DNA of 64,000 bases from Candidatus Melainabacteria bacterium RIFCSPHIGHO2_02_FULL_34_12 (lineage in GTDB: Bacteria > Cyanobacteriota > Vampirovibrionia > 2-02-FULL-35-15), in NCBI GenBank assembly GCA_001784555.1, contig MFRM01000019.1, forward strand, positions 1 to 64,000. Reading direction: 5' to 3'. How positions within the stretch are numbered: position 1 is the first letter of the stretch; the number at the start of each line of letters is the position of its first letter. Both the position numbers and the translations under genes were made by a program. Shown piece after piece: positions 51,127-60,674 of the stretch. Below the pieces are notes generated by a model, which searched no databases, was not told the DNA's origin, and saw only the letters and a list, made by a program, of their open reading frames with translations.

Positions 51127-54057
51127 ATGCTTGGATTTTTAGAAAAAATATTCGGGGAAAATAACGAAGCAAAAATCAAAATAATTCGACCTTTGGTTGA
51201 AAAGATTAATACATTTGAAAATGAATTTTCTAAGTTTTCTGATGAAGAATTAAAAGCAAAAACTCCTTACTTTAAAAACATAATAGAAAACAAGCTTAAA
51301 AATGTAACCAACACTTCTCTTGTCCCGAATGATGCACCTAAAATACCAGGAATTATTAGAAACACACTGGACAAAGCAACTTTTGAAATCCTTGATCAAA
51401 TACTGCCTGAAGCATTTGCAATAGTAAGAGAGGTGTCAAAAAGGGTTCTTAGCATGAGGCACTTTGATGTTCAGCTTATGGGTGGCATAGTTTTACACCA
51501 GGGTAAGATCTCTGAAATGAAAACAGGTGAAGGCAAAACACTGGTTGCTACACTTCCTGTGTATCTTAATGCCCTTACAGGAAGAGGAGTTCATGTTGTA
51601 ACTGTTAATGATTACCTTGCAAGACGAGATTCTGAGTGGATGGGAAAAATTTATAAATTCCTTGGAATGGATGTAGGTCTTGTAGTTCCGCACCAGAAAT
51701 CATCTGAAAAAATTCATGCGTATAAAGCAGACATTACTTACGGTACAAATAACGAATATGGTTTTGATTACCTACGGGATAACATGGAAACAGCACTATC
51801 TGACTGTGTTCAGCGGGATTATTTTTATGCAATAGTCGATGAAGTAGACAGTATTTTAATCGATGAGGCAAGAACACCTCTTATTATTTCAGGCATGCCA
51901 GCAAAAGGGCAAAAAGATATTTATATAGCAATGTCAAAACTAAGCCTGAGATTAAAAAGAGGGAAAGACAAAGATGATCAAAACTGTGACTACTGGGTAG
52001 ATGAAAAAGCAAGAAATATAATTTTAACTGATAAAGGAATTAAAAATGCAGAGGATTTATTACAAGTAGATGATCTTTGGGATATACAAGGTAATCTGGC
52101 ACACCATCTTTTACAGGCTTTAAAATCCAAAGAATTATTCAAAAAAGATACCGACTATGTAATAAAACCTAATCCAGAAGCAAACAACAAACCAGAAATT
52201 GTAATTGTAGATGAATTTACCGGAAGATTAATGATGGGAAGACGATGGAGTGATGGATTACATCAGGCTATTGAAGCAAAAGAAAATGTTGCTATTCAGG
52301 AAGAAACACTTACACTTGCAAGCATTACTTTTCAGAATTTATTCAGACTTTACCCAAAACTTGCAGGGATGACAGGTACTGCTTTTACAGAGAAAGATGA
52401 ATTTAGAAAAATTTATAACCTGGACGTGGTTTGTATCCCTACAAATAAAACAAATATAAGAACAGACTTGAATGACATGGTTTACAGAACAGAAAAATAT
52501 AAATTTTATTCGGTGATTGAAGAGATAGTGAAAACTTATCTCACCGGAAGACCCATACTTGTAGGAACCATTAGCATTGAAAAATCAGAACTTATATCTG
52601 AGTTTTTATCAAAACCACAAGCCATGACAAAGGTCATGCAGGAAAAAGCACAAAGAGTTTTAAAGTTATTAAAGGATAGAAAAATCGAAAATGAAACGAC
52701 CCGGAAACTTTTAAAATTACTTGACAGACCCGGGAATTTAAAATCAAGTGATCTTGAACCCGTCATTAAAGAGCTTAAGTCAGAATATAAAGATGCTGAA
52801 ATTGAATTTGTCCTTGAAAAACTTGAGATATCTGTAGTTGTGCTTGAAGCTATAAGAAATAAAATTCTACATAATATTTTAAATGCGAAAAACCATGAAA
52901 GAGAAGCATATATAGTTGCTCAGGCTGGAAGATTAGGTACACTAACCATTGCAACAAACATGGCAGGACGAGGAACAGATATCATTCTGGGTGGTAATCC
53001 TGAATATTTAGCAAAAGAGGCTATTAGTAAAATTAAATTAAACGAAGACAGTCAGGAATATAAAGCCAAATGGGAAGAGCTATATGAAAAGTTTAAAAGA
53101 GAATGCGACGAAGAACATAAAAAAGTAGTTGAGCTGGGAGGACTTCATATTATAGGAACTGAAAGGCATGAATCCAGAAGAATTGATAATCAGTTAAGAG
53201 GACGGGCAGCCAGACAAGGCGACCCCGGTTCAACAAACTTTTTCTTATCGCTTGAAGATAATTTAATGAGGATTTTCGGCGGGGAAAAGATTTCAAACAT
53301 AATGACATTCTTAAAAGCCGAAGAAGATCTTCCGATTGAAGCAAAAATGGTTACAAATGCTGTTGAAAATGCACAGAAACGAGTTGAAGCTCATAATTTT
53401 GACATTAGAAAACATGTTCTTCAGTATGACGATGTAATGAATACACAAAGAGAAGTTATATACCGAGAAAGAAGAAGAATTCTTGAAGGAACAGATATCA
53501 GTGATTCATTTGTTGAAATCTTAAAAGCACATGTTGACAACTCACTATATATCCATATAAATCCTGAAGTTCCTCAGGAAAGTTGGATGGATGAAGCATT
53601 GCCAAACTTTTTTAAAGTAATCACGGCAGACATCCCACTGGTAGGCTCAGTAATCACTATAAACGATTTAAATAATTTATCGTTTGAAGAACTAAGAGCA
53701 AGTTTACAAGATGCATCTGAAAAAGTATATTTAGAGAAAGAGAAAGAACTTGGAAAAGAAAATATAAAAGAAATTGAACGCCAGGTAATGCTTCATGTAA
53801 TCGATAGTAAATGGGTAGAGCACCTTCATAATATGGATGCTCTGAGAGAAGGCATACATTTAAGGGGCTACGGGCAAAAAGATCCCCTTATGGAATATAA
53901 AAATGAAGCCTTTGATATGTTTGAACAATTACTTCAGGATATTAAGCGTGAAGCAATAATATTATTAATGCATGCTCAGATAGAAAAAAATCAGACAGAG
54001 GCAGATTCCCCGCCAAAGGCGGGTCCGCCTTTGGCGGATACACCTGCCCAAATATAG
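51127..54057 (+). CDS. secA: Protein translocase ATPase SecA with an extra NBD2 segment
   Basis: 976 residues, longer than the common 830-930. Walker A MKTGEGKT (131-138), DEVDS, GMTGTAFTE, ATNMAGRGTDI and QLRGRAARQGDPGS are all intact. Residues about 494-579, between GTISIEKSELISEFL and LNAKNHEREA, form a Lys/Glu/Leu-rich helical insertion of about 86 residues that SecA proteins usually lack. The C-terminal zinc motif (CxCxSGxxxxxCC/H) is missing, and the end is rich in Pro because it comes from a palindrome. The start context is AAAACCATG with no Shine-Dalgarno sequence. Confidence 0.96.
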   Translation: MLGFLEKIFGENNEAKIKIIRPLVEKINTFENEFSKFSDEELKAKTPYFKNIIENKLKNVTNTSLVPNDAPKIPGIIRNTLDKATFEILDQILPEAFAIVREVSKRVLSMRHFDVQLMGGIVLHQGKISEMKTGEGKTLVATLPVYLNALTGRGVHVVTVNDYLARRDSEWMGKIYKFLGMDVGLVVPHQKSSEKIHAYKADITYGTNNEYGFDYLRDNMETALSDCVQRDYFYAIVDEVDSILIDEARTPLIISGMPAKGQKDIYIAMSKLSLRLKRGKDKDDQNCDYWVDEKARNIILTDKGIKNAEDLLQVDDLWDIQGNLAHHLLQALKSKELFKKDTDYVIKPNPEANNKPEIVIVDEFTGRLMMGRRWSDGLHQAIEAKENVAIQEETLTLASITFQNLFRLYPKLAGMTGTAFTEKDEFRKIYNLDVVCIPTNKTNIRTDLNDMVYRTEKYKFYSVIEEIVKTYLTGRPILVGTISIEKSELISEFLSKPQAMTKVMQEKAQRVLKLLKDRKIENETTRKLLKLLDRPGNLKSSDLEPVIKELKSEYKDAEIEFVLEKLEISVVVLEAIRNKILHNILNAKNHEREAYIVAQAGRLGTLTIATNMAGRGTDIILGGNPEYLAKEAISKIKLNEDSQEYKAKWEELYEKFKRECDEEHKKVVELGGLHIIGTERHESRRIDNQLRGRAARQGDPGSTNFFLSLEDNLMRIFGGEKISNIMTFLKAEEDLPIEAKMVTNAVENAQKRVEAHNFDIRKHVLQYDDVMNTQREVIYRERRRILEGTDISDSFVEILKAHVDNSLYIHINPEVPQESWMDEALPNFFKVITADIPLVGSVITINDLNNLSFEELRASLQDASEKVYLEKEKELGKENIKEIERQVMLHVIDSKWVEHLHNMDALREGIHLRGYGQKDPLMEYKNEAFDMFEQLLQDIKREAIILLMHAQIEKNQTEADSPPKAGPPLADTPAQI
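54010..54037. repeat. 28-nt palindrome at the 3' end of secA
   Basis: CCGCCAAAGGCGG-GT-CCGCCTTTGGCGG, perfect 13-nt arms, each arm also self-complementary. It encodes the SPPKAGPPLAD tail of SecA. Confidence 0.85.
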
Positions 54058-54082
54058 GGCAATCACATAGGATTGCCCTTAC
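54055..54082. repeat. Palindromic element overlapping secA and accC stop codons
   Basis: TAGGGCAATC-ACATAG-GATTGCCCTTAC, an inverted repeat between convergent genes. TAG at 54055 is the secA stop, and TTA at 54079 (TAA on the minus strand) is the accC stop. It may also act as a two-way terminator. Confidence 0.85.
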
Positions 54083-55419
54083 ATATCTTTAGCCACAAAA
54101 TCAGTGGCATAATCTCCAGAAATAAATTTCGGATGTTCAAGTACCTTTAGATGAAATGGTATTGTGGTTTGAATACCGGTTATTGCAAATTCATCCAGAG
54201 CCCTTTTTGCCCGGCTTATTGCAGCTTCACGATTATCATCATGAACAATAAGCTTTGCAATCATGGAATCATAATATGGAGGTATTTCATAGCCGGTATA
54301 ACAATGACTGTCTACTCTTACACCTGGTCCACCAGGGGGTATATAACCATCAATTTTCCCAGGTGATGGTGCAAAGTTTTTATCAGGATCTTCAGCATTT
54401 ATTCTGAACTCCATTGAATGTCCGGTTATTTTAACATCATTCTGTTTAAGCCATAATTTTTCACCAGCAGCAATTCGTATTTGTGACTTAATTAAATCAA
54501 TAGACGTAACCATCTCAGTAACAGGGTGTTCTACCTGAATTCGTGTATTCATTTCCATAAAATAAAAGTTTTTCGTATTCATATCAAGAATAAATTCAAC
54601 TGTTCCTGCATTTCTATACTTTATTTTTTTTGCAGCAAGGACAGCTGCATTTCCCATTTTTTTCCTCAGTCTTTTATCAATGTGCATGCCTGGGGTTTCT
54701 TCCAGAAGCTTCTGATGTCTTCTTTGCACTGTACAATCTCTTTCTCCCAGATGAATAACATTTCCATGCTCATCAGCAAGAATCTGAATTTCAATATGTC
54801 TAATTTTCGTTATATACTTCTCAAGATATATTCCAGGATTGCCAAATGCATTATTTGCTTCCTGAGAAGCTGAGTCAAGCCCACTTGTCAGCTGATCTTC
54901 ATCCTGAGCAATTCTCATACCTCTTCCGCCCCCGCCTGCAGTAGCTTTTAAAATTACTGGATAACCAAGTTTTTTAGCACTTTGTATAGCTTGTTCTTTA
55001 TTATCAATCAAACCATCTATTCCAGGAATAACTGGTACTCCTAAATCCATCATTATTGATTTTGCTGTAGCTTTATCACCCATTGAAGAAATATTTTTCG
55101 AGGTTGGACCTATAAACTTTAATCCGTGCGACTCACACATTTCAGCAAAATTTGAATTTTCTGCAAGAAACCCATACCCAGGATGGATTGCATCAACACG
55201 ACTTAAGAGAGCAGTACTAACAATAGAAGGAATATTTAAGTAACTGTTTGCAGAACGTGCCGGACCTATACAATAAGCTTCATCAGCCAGTTGCACATGA
55301 AGAGAGCTGGCATCTGCCTGAGAATAAACTGCAACAGTTTCAATTCCAAGTTCACGTGCTGCTCTAATTACACGAAGTGCGATTTCACCCCTATTTGCAA
55401 TAAGTATTTTTTTAAACAA
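54079..55419 (-). CDS. accC: Biotin carboxylase subunit of acetyl-CoA carboxylase
   Basis: 446 residues. It has the N-terminal [35 protein letters not shown], the ATP-grasp [30 protein letters not shown] and [15 protein letters not shown]. It carboxylates biotin on AccB. The start is TTG. It lies 10 bases after rplL, an unusual neighbour, so it may be read from the rplJL transcript. The stop codon is inside a palindrome. Confidence 0.97.
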   Translation of the reverse strand: MFKKILIANRGEIALRVIRAARELGIETVAVYSQADASSLHVQLADEAYCIGPARSANSYLNIPSIVSTALLSRVDAIHPGYGFLAENSNFAEMCESHGLKFIGPTSKNISSMGDKATAKSIMMDLGVPVIPGIDGLIDNKEQAIQSAKKLGYPVILKATAGGGGRGMRIAQDEDQLTSGLDSASQEANNAFGNPGIYLEKYITKIRHIEIQILADEHGNVIHLGERDCTVQRRHQKLLEETPGMHIDKRLRKKMGNAAVLAAKKIKYRNAGTVEFILDMNTKNFYFMEMNTRIQVEHPVTEMVTSIDLIKSQIRIAAGEKLWLKQNDVKITGHSMEFRINAEDPDKNFAPSPGKIDGYIPPGGPGVRVDSHCYTGYEIPPYYDSMIAKLIVHDDNREAAISRAKRALDEFAITGIQTTIPFHLKVLEHPKFISGDYATDFVAKDM

Positions 55420-55429
55420 GGGAATTGAT

Positions 55430-55798
55430 TTACTTTAGTTCTACCTTACCGCCAGCAGCCTCAATTTTCTTTTTAATTGATTCTGCCTCATCTTTCTTTA
55501 CGCCTGCTTTTACTGGTTTAGGAGCACTATCAACAAGGTCTTTTGCTTCTTTAAGTCCAAGTCCTGTTACTTCACGTACTACTTTCAATACCTCAATTTT
55601 CTTATCACCTGAGCTGGAAAGAATAACTTCAAATGAATCTTTTTCTTCGACAGGTGCTGCTGCAGCTACTGCTGCAACTGCTACTGGCGCTGCTGCAGTA
55701 ACTCCGAATTTCTCTTCCATCATTTTTTTTAGTTCTGATGCTTCAAGAACTGTTAATGTGGAAATATCTTCCAATAATTTTTCTACTTTATTTGGCAT
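55430..55798 (-). CDS. rplL: 50S ribosomal protein L7/L12
   Basis: 122 residues. The N-terminal dimerisation domain ([28 protein letters not shown]), Ala-rich hinge and C-terminal [20 protein letters not shown] to [17 protein letters not shown] are typical. It binds L10 in the ribosome stalk and recruits translation factors. Co-transcribed with rplJ, 40 bases upstream. Confidence 0.97.
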   Translation of the reverse strand: MPNKVEKLLEDISTLTVLEASELKKMMEEKFGVTAAAPVAVAAVAAAAPVEEKDSFEVILSSSGDKKIEVLKVVREVTGLGLKEAKDLVDSAPKPVKAGVKKDEAESIKKKIEAAGGKVELK

Positions 55799-55838
55799 AT
55801 TTTTCTCCTTTTTATTCCCAAACTTTCACAAGAAAAGC

Positions 55839-56372
55839 TTATGCAGCTTTTTCTCCTGAATTCTTCTTTGCAACTTCCTCTGCAAGAAGTGCAATATCCC
55901 TTATTAAACTTTCAAATGTACCTGCAATTGCAGTCGTATTTGCAACAAGCAAGCCTGCAATTTGGCCAAGAAGGACTTCTTTTGGAGGCAGATTTGCAAA
56001 TATTGTAAGTTCTTCTTTTGTAAGAAACTTCCCGTCTAAAACTCCCCCTTTAATTTCACCTTTTTCAACTTCTTTCACAAATTCAACAAATGTTTTTGCA
56101 CATTCATTCGGATCACCAAAACCAAGCAAAAGCGCTGTAGGTCCTTCAAGAGATTTTTCAAGCTCCTGAATATTTGTATCCTTTAGTGCAAGTTTTATCA
56201 GGGTGTTTTTAGCAATCTTGTATTCAGCTTTGCTCTTAACTAATCTTCTTCTGAGATCTGTAATCTCTGAAACACTAAAACCCTGATGATTAGTTGCTAT
56301 TGCAAGTGCAATTTTTGAGAATTTTTCTTTTAAATTAGAAACTACATCTTGTTTAGTCAGATTTTTACTCAT
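55839..56372 (-). CDS. rplJ: 50S ribosomal protein L10
   Basis: 177 residues. ATNHQGFSVSEITDLRRRLVK, EYKIAKNTLIKLA and the C-terminal L12-binding helix are conserved. A GAGG ribosome site precedes the ATG. It anchors L7/L12 dimers to the 50S stalk and autoregulates its own mRNA through the leader just upstream. Confidence 0.97.
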   Translation of the reverse strand: MSKNLTKQDVVSNLKEKFSKIALAIATNHQGFSVSEITDLRRRLVKSKAEYKIAKNTLIKLALKDTNIQELEKSLEGPTALLLGFGDPNECAKTFVEFVKEVEKGEIKGGVLDGKFLTKEELTIFANLPPKEVLLGQIAGLLVANTTAIAGTFESLIRDIALLAEEVAKKNSGEKAA

Positions 56373-56390
56373 TTTTTACCTCTTTAACAA

Positions 56391-56520
56391 AAAAGCCCCA
56401 GAATATGGGGCCAAAGACAAATTTAGGTTAATTTTTCAATTACCTCGACTAGGTTTGTTCTTTTAAAGACCAGCTTAAACCAATCTCCTAGTTGTCTCTG
56501 GCAAAACGCAAAGATAATCT
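56391..56520 (-). promoter_or_regulatory. Ribosomal L10 leader with terminator-like hairpin
   Basis: On the minus strand a GGCCCCATATTCTGGGGCTTTTTT hairpin (core 56395-56412) stands right before the rplJ ribosome site. It is preceded by about 100 nt that contain AACTAGGAGATTGG and AGAACAAACCTAGT segments able to pair. This is the layout of the L10 leader, where L10-L12 binding favours the terminator. The exact fold was not computed. Confidence 0.65.
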
Positions 56521-56565
56521 TCTAATATATAAAAAGATTTGTCAAATTGTATTGCAATTAATTGT

Positions 56566-56856
56566 CTAATACCTGTTGTAATACTGTAATCCTTCAAGTC
56601 TTGCATAAATTAATTCATATGGACTTTTAATTTCTCCAAAATCAGATGAAACAGGTAAGCCAGCTTTTGACTTTCCCCTGCAAGATAAACAATGATTTTC
56701 TTTATCATTAGCACCTGTTTTTAGCAATGGAGAGAATACTGCATCTTCTATCTCATCTAACGGTACAAGCTGGAATTGTTGTTTTAATTTTTGCGGCTGG
56801 ACATAATTAAAACCGTAAATTTGAGGTAATGTTTTTTGACTTACTAAGCCTGTCAT
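56566..56856 (-). CDS. Hypothetical protein, 96 residues
   Basis: The protein has a Gln/Leu-rich first half (YGFNYVQPQKLKQQFQLVPL), one CLSC motif near residue 57 and ends ARLEGLQYYNRY. A single CxxC may bind a metal or be a redox site. No signal peptide or family is recognised, and there is no close operon partner. Confidence 0.45.
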   Translation of the reverse strand: MTGLVSQKTLPQIYGFNYVQPQKLKQQFQLVPLDEIEDAVFSPLLKTGANDKENHCLSCRGKSKAGLPVSSDFGEIKSPYELIYARLEGLQYYNRY

Positions 56857-56963
56857 TTTCTTAAGTCCACCATTTTTAGAACTAATTAATCTTAGGTATA
56901 ACCCAGAGGTTATTTATCAACAGCAGGTTAAGTAAGGGTTATTACTTAACTTTTATATAACCT

Positions 56964-57200
56964 TTAATATTGCAAAAATGACCAGTGAGCATAAACAACT
57001 CCCTGTGGAGTAAATCTTCTTATAATGGTTGAAATTAAAGGTAATTTAGCTTGTGCTCCATCGATTCTATTTTCAGCCAAATCTTTATTTTTCTTTATTT
57101 CTTTACACAAGCCAAGATATCCAAATACATTTGCTGGCAATGAAAATGAAACTTTTCTTTCTCTTTTTTGAATTAAAAAGTGTTTATTATGGACGCTCAT
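56964..57200 (-). CDS. Hypothetical protein, 78 residues
   Basis: 78 residues with a basic N-terminus (HFLIQKRERKVSF) and a hydrophobic, Gly-containing middle (PANVFGYLGLCKEI). There is no clear membrane segment or known domain. It starts with MSV, as does the 99-residue gene upstream. Coding status is uncertain. Confidence 0.4.
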   Translation of the reverse strand: MSVHNKHFLIQKRERKVSFSLPANVFGYLGLCKEIKKNKDLAENRIDGAQAKLPLISTIIRRFTPQGVVYAHWSFLQY

Positions 57201-57369
57201 AAAACCTCAATATCTATTTACCCCTTAGTGGTAGCACTTTTCAGGGCATACCCTTACAAAAATTAAAGAGATATGAAATCAAAACCAAATTTAACTCAAC
57301 TTTAACTTAACTGTAAAAGCTTATCTTTAAATTACACACAATATTTATTTAAATTGTAGCCTGATTATA

Positions 57370-57505
57370 AAGCGACTTCCCTAAAATCAGCTAACCCGGC
57401 AGCAAGCTACCGGGTTTTACGCCGATTTTTGCTTTCAGCACCAGTCGTCGCTGCTAAGGAAGTCGCTTTGAACTCGCTCGCTCCTATCTCTGGGAGCAAG
57501 CTCCC
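57370..57505. repeat. Nested GC-rich inverted repeats
   Basis: Outer arms AAGCGACTTCC (57370-57380) and GGAAGTCGCTT (57458-57468) are perfect over 11 bases. Inside is the terminator-like AACCCGG/CCGGGTT hairpin (57393-57416) followed by TTTTA. A second hairpin, GGGAGC/GCTCCC, is at 57492-57505. The block sits in an otherwise empty gap (57201-57558). Confidence 0.75.
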
Positions 57506-57558
57506 GAGTTTTTCGCTTCGCTCGTATAAAAATCTCTTAGTACAAATTGCCCAGTATA

Positions 57559-57858
57559 TTAGGAGAATTTTGCATGTTCAAGTAAAATTAATTTTTTTTG
57601 ATCTAAATAAACCCAAAGATCGCCTGGCCGCCACATTATGGTTTCTTCTCCCATATACATATAAATCAAAAGTCGTTTAATTATTTCTCTTGCTTTGTTG
57701 TTTTGTTTTCCTCTAGGATCATTAGCTAATTTAGTCCTAAGAAGGATAGCTTCTTTCCTGGTCTGACAAAATGCAGGCCCAGGATTAGATCCTCCAGATC
57801 TGCATAGTATTGCTACTTTTCCATTTGGTTGTGACCAACCTAAAACATAAACACTCAT
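57559..57858 (-). CDS. Hypothetical protein, 99 residues
   Basis: 99 residues. The N-terminus (VYVLGWSQPNGKVAILCRSGGSNPGPAFC) looks like a beta-rich domain with two Cys. A basic helical middle (NNKAREIIKRLLIYMYMG) and a Trp-containing stretch (MWRPGDLWVYLDQ) follow. No family is recognised. It is separated from nagA by about 40 bases on the same strand. Confidence 0.45.
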   Translation of the reverse strand: MSVYVLGWSQPNGKVAILCRSGGSNPGPAFCQTRKEAILLRTKLANDPRGKQNNKAREIIKRLLIYMYMGEETIMWRPGDLWVYLDQKKLILLEHAKFS

Positions 57859-57895
57859 ATTTTTATATAACCAAAATTAGAAACCATTTATTATC

Positions 57896-59104
57896 TCAAT
57901 AATTTAAGAATAGGTTTTCTCCTATAATGGTTCCCTTAACTGAACATTTCTCAATATCCCAGAGGACTAAATTTGCTTCTTTTCCAGCTGCTATATCACT
58001 TATGTTAGAGCTTATTGGCAGATTTAAATGACTCCTAATAGGCTTTGAAGCACATAATAAGGCTTCCTCAATATTTGTAATTTTCCACTTAATAAGATTT
58101 CTGACACATTCATCTATTAAGATTTGCCCACCACCTAATACTCCTTTTGATTTTGACTTTTCAAAGAAATCTCTTGAAACTGAATCAGACACAAGAGCAA
58201 ATGAGTTTTCTTTTTTATGTTCTTTCAAAAGCCTTACAATTTCTTTATGCACATGGATTCCATCTGCAATAACCATACATAAAACATTTTTATTTTGAAG
58301 CAAGTAAAGCATAATTCCATCTTTTTCAGGATCTATGTTAGTAGGATTTGCGAGTTTCTGATTTATAGTATCTAAATTTAAAGTTCTATTATCTCTGTGT
58401 GAAAAACCTTCTATTCCCCTCATAGCATTAAACATATGTGTAACAGATCTAATTCCAAATTCCTCTACCGCAATTTGCCCTTCTTTATATGTAGCATCTG
58501 TATGTCCAATAGAAACCAGAATATTATTTTTTTGAAGTAGTTTTATTGCCTCTCCAGTTTTATCCAGTTCAGGAGCAAGAGTAAAAATAATTACATTTTC
58601 CTTAATATAGGGTTCAATATTTTTTGCTGTTAAATCTTTTTTTGCATATTTACTTTCATGAACTCCATATTTTGAAATAAAGACACCTTCAATATGCATA
58701 CCAAGAATTTTTGCACCAGCACTATTTCCAGATTGCTTAATATAGGAATTTATATGATCAATAAAATTAAATATTTTTTCATCACTTGAAGTAATAATAG
58801 TAGGGCAAAAGCCAACGACACCTCTCAAAGCCAGTTGCAAGCGAAGTCTATCAATTTCATTGAAAGATGGAGGAGGCACATCCCAAAAATTACATAAATC
58901 ATGGCCATTAATCTGAGGATCAATAAACCCTGGGCATATAATACAATTTGAAGCATCTATTTCAGTAAGATTTTTTGTTTCTAAGCCCTGGTCTGAGTAC
59001 GATATCTTTCCATTTAAAACAATAAGTTCGTTATTAATGTTCAAGCCAAGGACTTTAACAAACTTTGTTAATTTGAATTTACTTAACCTTGTTGTTTTAA
59101 CCAT
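57896..59104 (-). CDS. nagA: N-acetylglucosamine-6-phosphate deacetylase
   Basis: 402 residues, amidohydrolase fold. GMHIEGVFISKYGVHE carries the metal-binding Glu, SIGHTDATYKEG and VTHMFNAMRG the His ligands, IADGIHVH the substrate His, and LVSDSVS the catalytic Asp. The first metal motif reads FIDPQINGHD, with no HxH (FIDxHxHG usual), as in NagA proteins that use a single metal. It deacetylates GlcNAc-6-P in amino-sugar recycling. A nagB or sugar transporter gene is not seen nearby. Confidence 0.92.
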   Translation of the reverse strand: MVKTTRLSKFKLTKFVKVLGLNINNELIVLNGKISYSDQGLETKNLTEIDASNCIICPGFIDPQINGHDLCNFWDVPPPSFNEIDRLRLQLALRGVVGFCPTIITSSDEKIFNFIDHINSYIKQSGNSAGAKILGMHIEGVFISKYGVHESKYAKKDLTAKNIEPYIKENVIIFTLAPELDKTGEAIKLLQKNNILVSIGHTDATYKEGQIAVEEFGIRSVTHMFNAMRGIEGFSHRDNRTLNLDTINQKLANPTNIDPEKDGIMLYLLQNKNVLCMVIADGIHVHKEIVRLLKEHKKENSFALVSDSVSRDFFEKSKSKGVLGGGQILIDECVRNLIKWKITNIEEALLCASKPIRSHLNLPISSNISDIAAGKEANLVLWDIEKCSVKGTIIGENLFLNY

Positions 59105-59354
59105 ATTCTTAATCTAGCTTGATTTTTGTTGACGCAGTTGTAAATTGTTAAGTTCTAGATTTTTATTTATTTGGTAAAGAATGAAACAAATTTGCCTACT
59201 TTTATCATTTTCTTACTTGATTTCTTATTTAATTTAATCAACTAAAACAAAACATGTATTACCTAAGTGTATATTTTATTCAAAATATCTATATCATTTA
59301 ATTTTAAACAAAAAAAATTAAGGTTAAGCATTCATCTACAAAAGTCTTAAAACC

Positions 59355-59383
59355 TAGACAGGACAAGGATTTTAGCATATGAT
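59355..59383 (+). promoter_or_regulatory. Promoter of the HU gene
   Basis: TAGACA (59355-59360), a 17-base spacer and TATGAT (59378-59383); the predicted leader is about 29 nt and holds a TGGAGG ribosome site. The rest of the gap 59105-59354 is AT-rich with no gene. Confidence 0.7.
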
Positions 59384-59418
59384 TTATTTCAGACTTAGCA
59401 AATAAATGGAGGAATTTT

Positions 59419-59697
59419 ATGAACAAACAAGACTTAATTCTACAACTAGCTAACAAAGAAGAATTAACACAAAAAAAAGCTGATGAAATACTTAGTACTA
59501 CCTTAGAAGCAATAATGAAATCAGTTTCAAAGGGAGAAAAAGTAACACTTGTAGGATTTGGAACTTTTGAAGCCAGAAAAAGGAAAGAAAGAAAAGGCAG
59601 AAATCCTAAAACAGGAGAAGAAATCCAAATTTCAGCAAGCACAGTACCAAAGTTTTCAGCTGGTAAACAATTCAAATCATCTGTAAACAGAAGATAA
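59419..59697 (+). CDS. hup: HU-family DNA-binding protein
   Basis: 92 residues, full HU length. GFGTFEARKRKERKGRNPKTG holds the strand and beta-ribbon arm, and KFSAGKQFK closes the fold. The N-terminus NKQDLILQLANKEELTQKKADEIL is typical. HU is a dimeric nucleoid protein that bends DNA. It has a strong GGAGG ribosome site and its own promoter and terminator. Confidence 0.96.
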   Translation: MNKQDLILQLANKEELTQKKADEILSTTLEAIMKSVSKGEKVTLVGFGTFEARKRKERKGRNPKTGEEIQISASTVPKFSAGKQFKSSVNRR

Positions 59698-59721
59698 TAA
59701 AAACATAACATAGAAAAGGTT

Positions 59722-59756
59722 GCAGGGGGCGTTGTATACAATGCTCCCTGCTGCTT
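59722..59756. terminator. Bidirectional terminator between hup and rsmI
   Basis: The inverted repeat GCAGGGGGC-GTTGTATACAAT-GCTCCCTGC (59722-59751) is followed by TGCTTTTA on the plus strand. On the minus strand the hairpin is followed by AACCTTTTC. It serves hup and possibly the convergent rsmI. Confidence 0.85.
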
Positions 59757-60674
59757 TTATTTAATGTATTTATCTAGATATAAATCATACAGTCTTTTAG
59801 CAGATAAATTATATTCTTTAGCAAAAGTTTTTGATGTCTCTTTCAATGAATGTCCTTCTGTAATGTGATTTTTCATATGAGAAAGAACATGCTCCATGTT
59901 CAAACTCTCTGCCTGTTTATTTATATGTAATATGACTACTATTTCACCTTTAAAAGTTTTATTTTCAAGTAACCAGATTAAATCAGGAATTTTTCCTTTC
60001 CAAAGTTCTTCATATATCTTTGAGATCTCTCTTGCAATAAATATCTCACTATCAGGATATATATTATTAATCTCTGCTATATATTTTTTTATATCGTGAG
60101 GAGCAATATAAATAACTATATTTTTTGATCTGTTTTTTAAAGAGCAAAGTGTATCTTTTCTCTTACTTTTATTTTCCGGCAAAAAACCAATAAATAAAAA
60201 TTCACTATTTTCACTTTCAAAGGGGCATACACTTAAAGCTGCAAGTAAAGCACTCGGTCCTGGTACAGGAATTACTTTTATATTCTGATCCATTGCAGCT
60301 GCTATAAGAGTTTTACCTGGATCAGAAATAAGTGGTGTACCTGCATCAGAAACAAGCGCTATATCTTTCCCGGAAACAAGAAGAGAAATCGCTTCACCAG
60401 CTGATTTATGTTCATTATATTTATGATGACTTTTAATTTTTGTTTTAATTGCATACTTATTTAAAAGTCTTGAGGTTATTCTTTTATCTTCACATAAAAT
60501 TAAATCTACCTTTTTTAAGGTCTCTAAAGCTCTAAGTGTAATATCAGTTAAATTACCTATCGGTGTAGCAACTACATAAAGAGCCGGCGATGGGGCGAAC
60601 CGGCGGTGGGGCGAATTCCTCTCTAAAGGTACATTCGCCGACTCGCCCATTCGCCCATCCACCGGTTCTTTCAT
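59757..60674 (-). CDS. rsmI: 16S rRNA 2'-O-methyltransferase RsmI with repeat-derived N-terminus
   Basis: 305 residues. The MraW/YraL-type SAM-binding core starts ALYVVATPIGNLTDITLRAL near residue 31 and includes DAGTPLISDPG and PVPGPSALLAAL. The first 30 residues come from a GGCGAATCGGCG-type repeat (60582-60667); normal RsmI proteins begin at the ALYVV strand. It methylates C1402 of 16S rRNA. The ATG overlaps the end of the ABC ATPase gene by 4 bases. Confidence 0.93.
   Translation of the reverse strand: MKEPVDGRMGESANVPLERNSPHRRFAPSPALYVVATPIGNLTDITLRALETLKKVDLILCEDKRITSRLLNKYAIKTKIKSHHKYNEHKSAGEAISLLVSGKDIALVSDAGTPLISDPGKTLIAAAMDQNIKVIPVPGPSALLAALSVCPFESENSEFLFIGFLPENKSKRKDTLCSLKNRSKNIVIYIAPHDIKKYIAEINNIYPDSEIFIAREISKIYEELWKGKIPDLIWLLENKTFKGEIVVILHINKQAESLNMEHVLSHMKNHITEGHSLKETSKTFAKEYNLSAKRLYDLYLDKYIK
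60582..60667. repeat. GGCGAA-type GC-rich repeat at the 5' end of rsmI
   Basis: Units such as CGGCGAACCGGCGG and TCGGCGAATG are arranged irregularly, with an AAAGGTACATTCG spacer. They are read in the same frame as the block in the TusA-like gene (GES-N motif) and encode the RsmI N-terminus. Confidence 0.7.

Noticed and set aside
55425..56169. Ser/Phe-rich plus-strand ORFs opposite rplL and rplJ
   Set aside because: Both ribosomal genes are clear on the minus strand; these frames are their complements.
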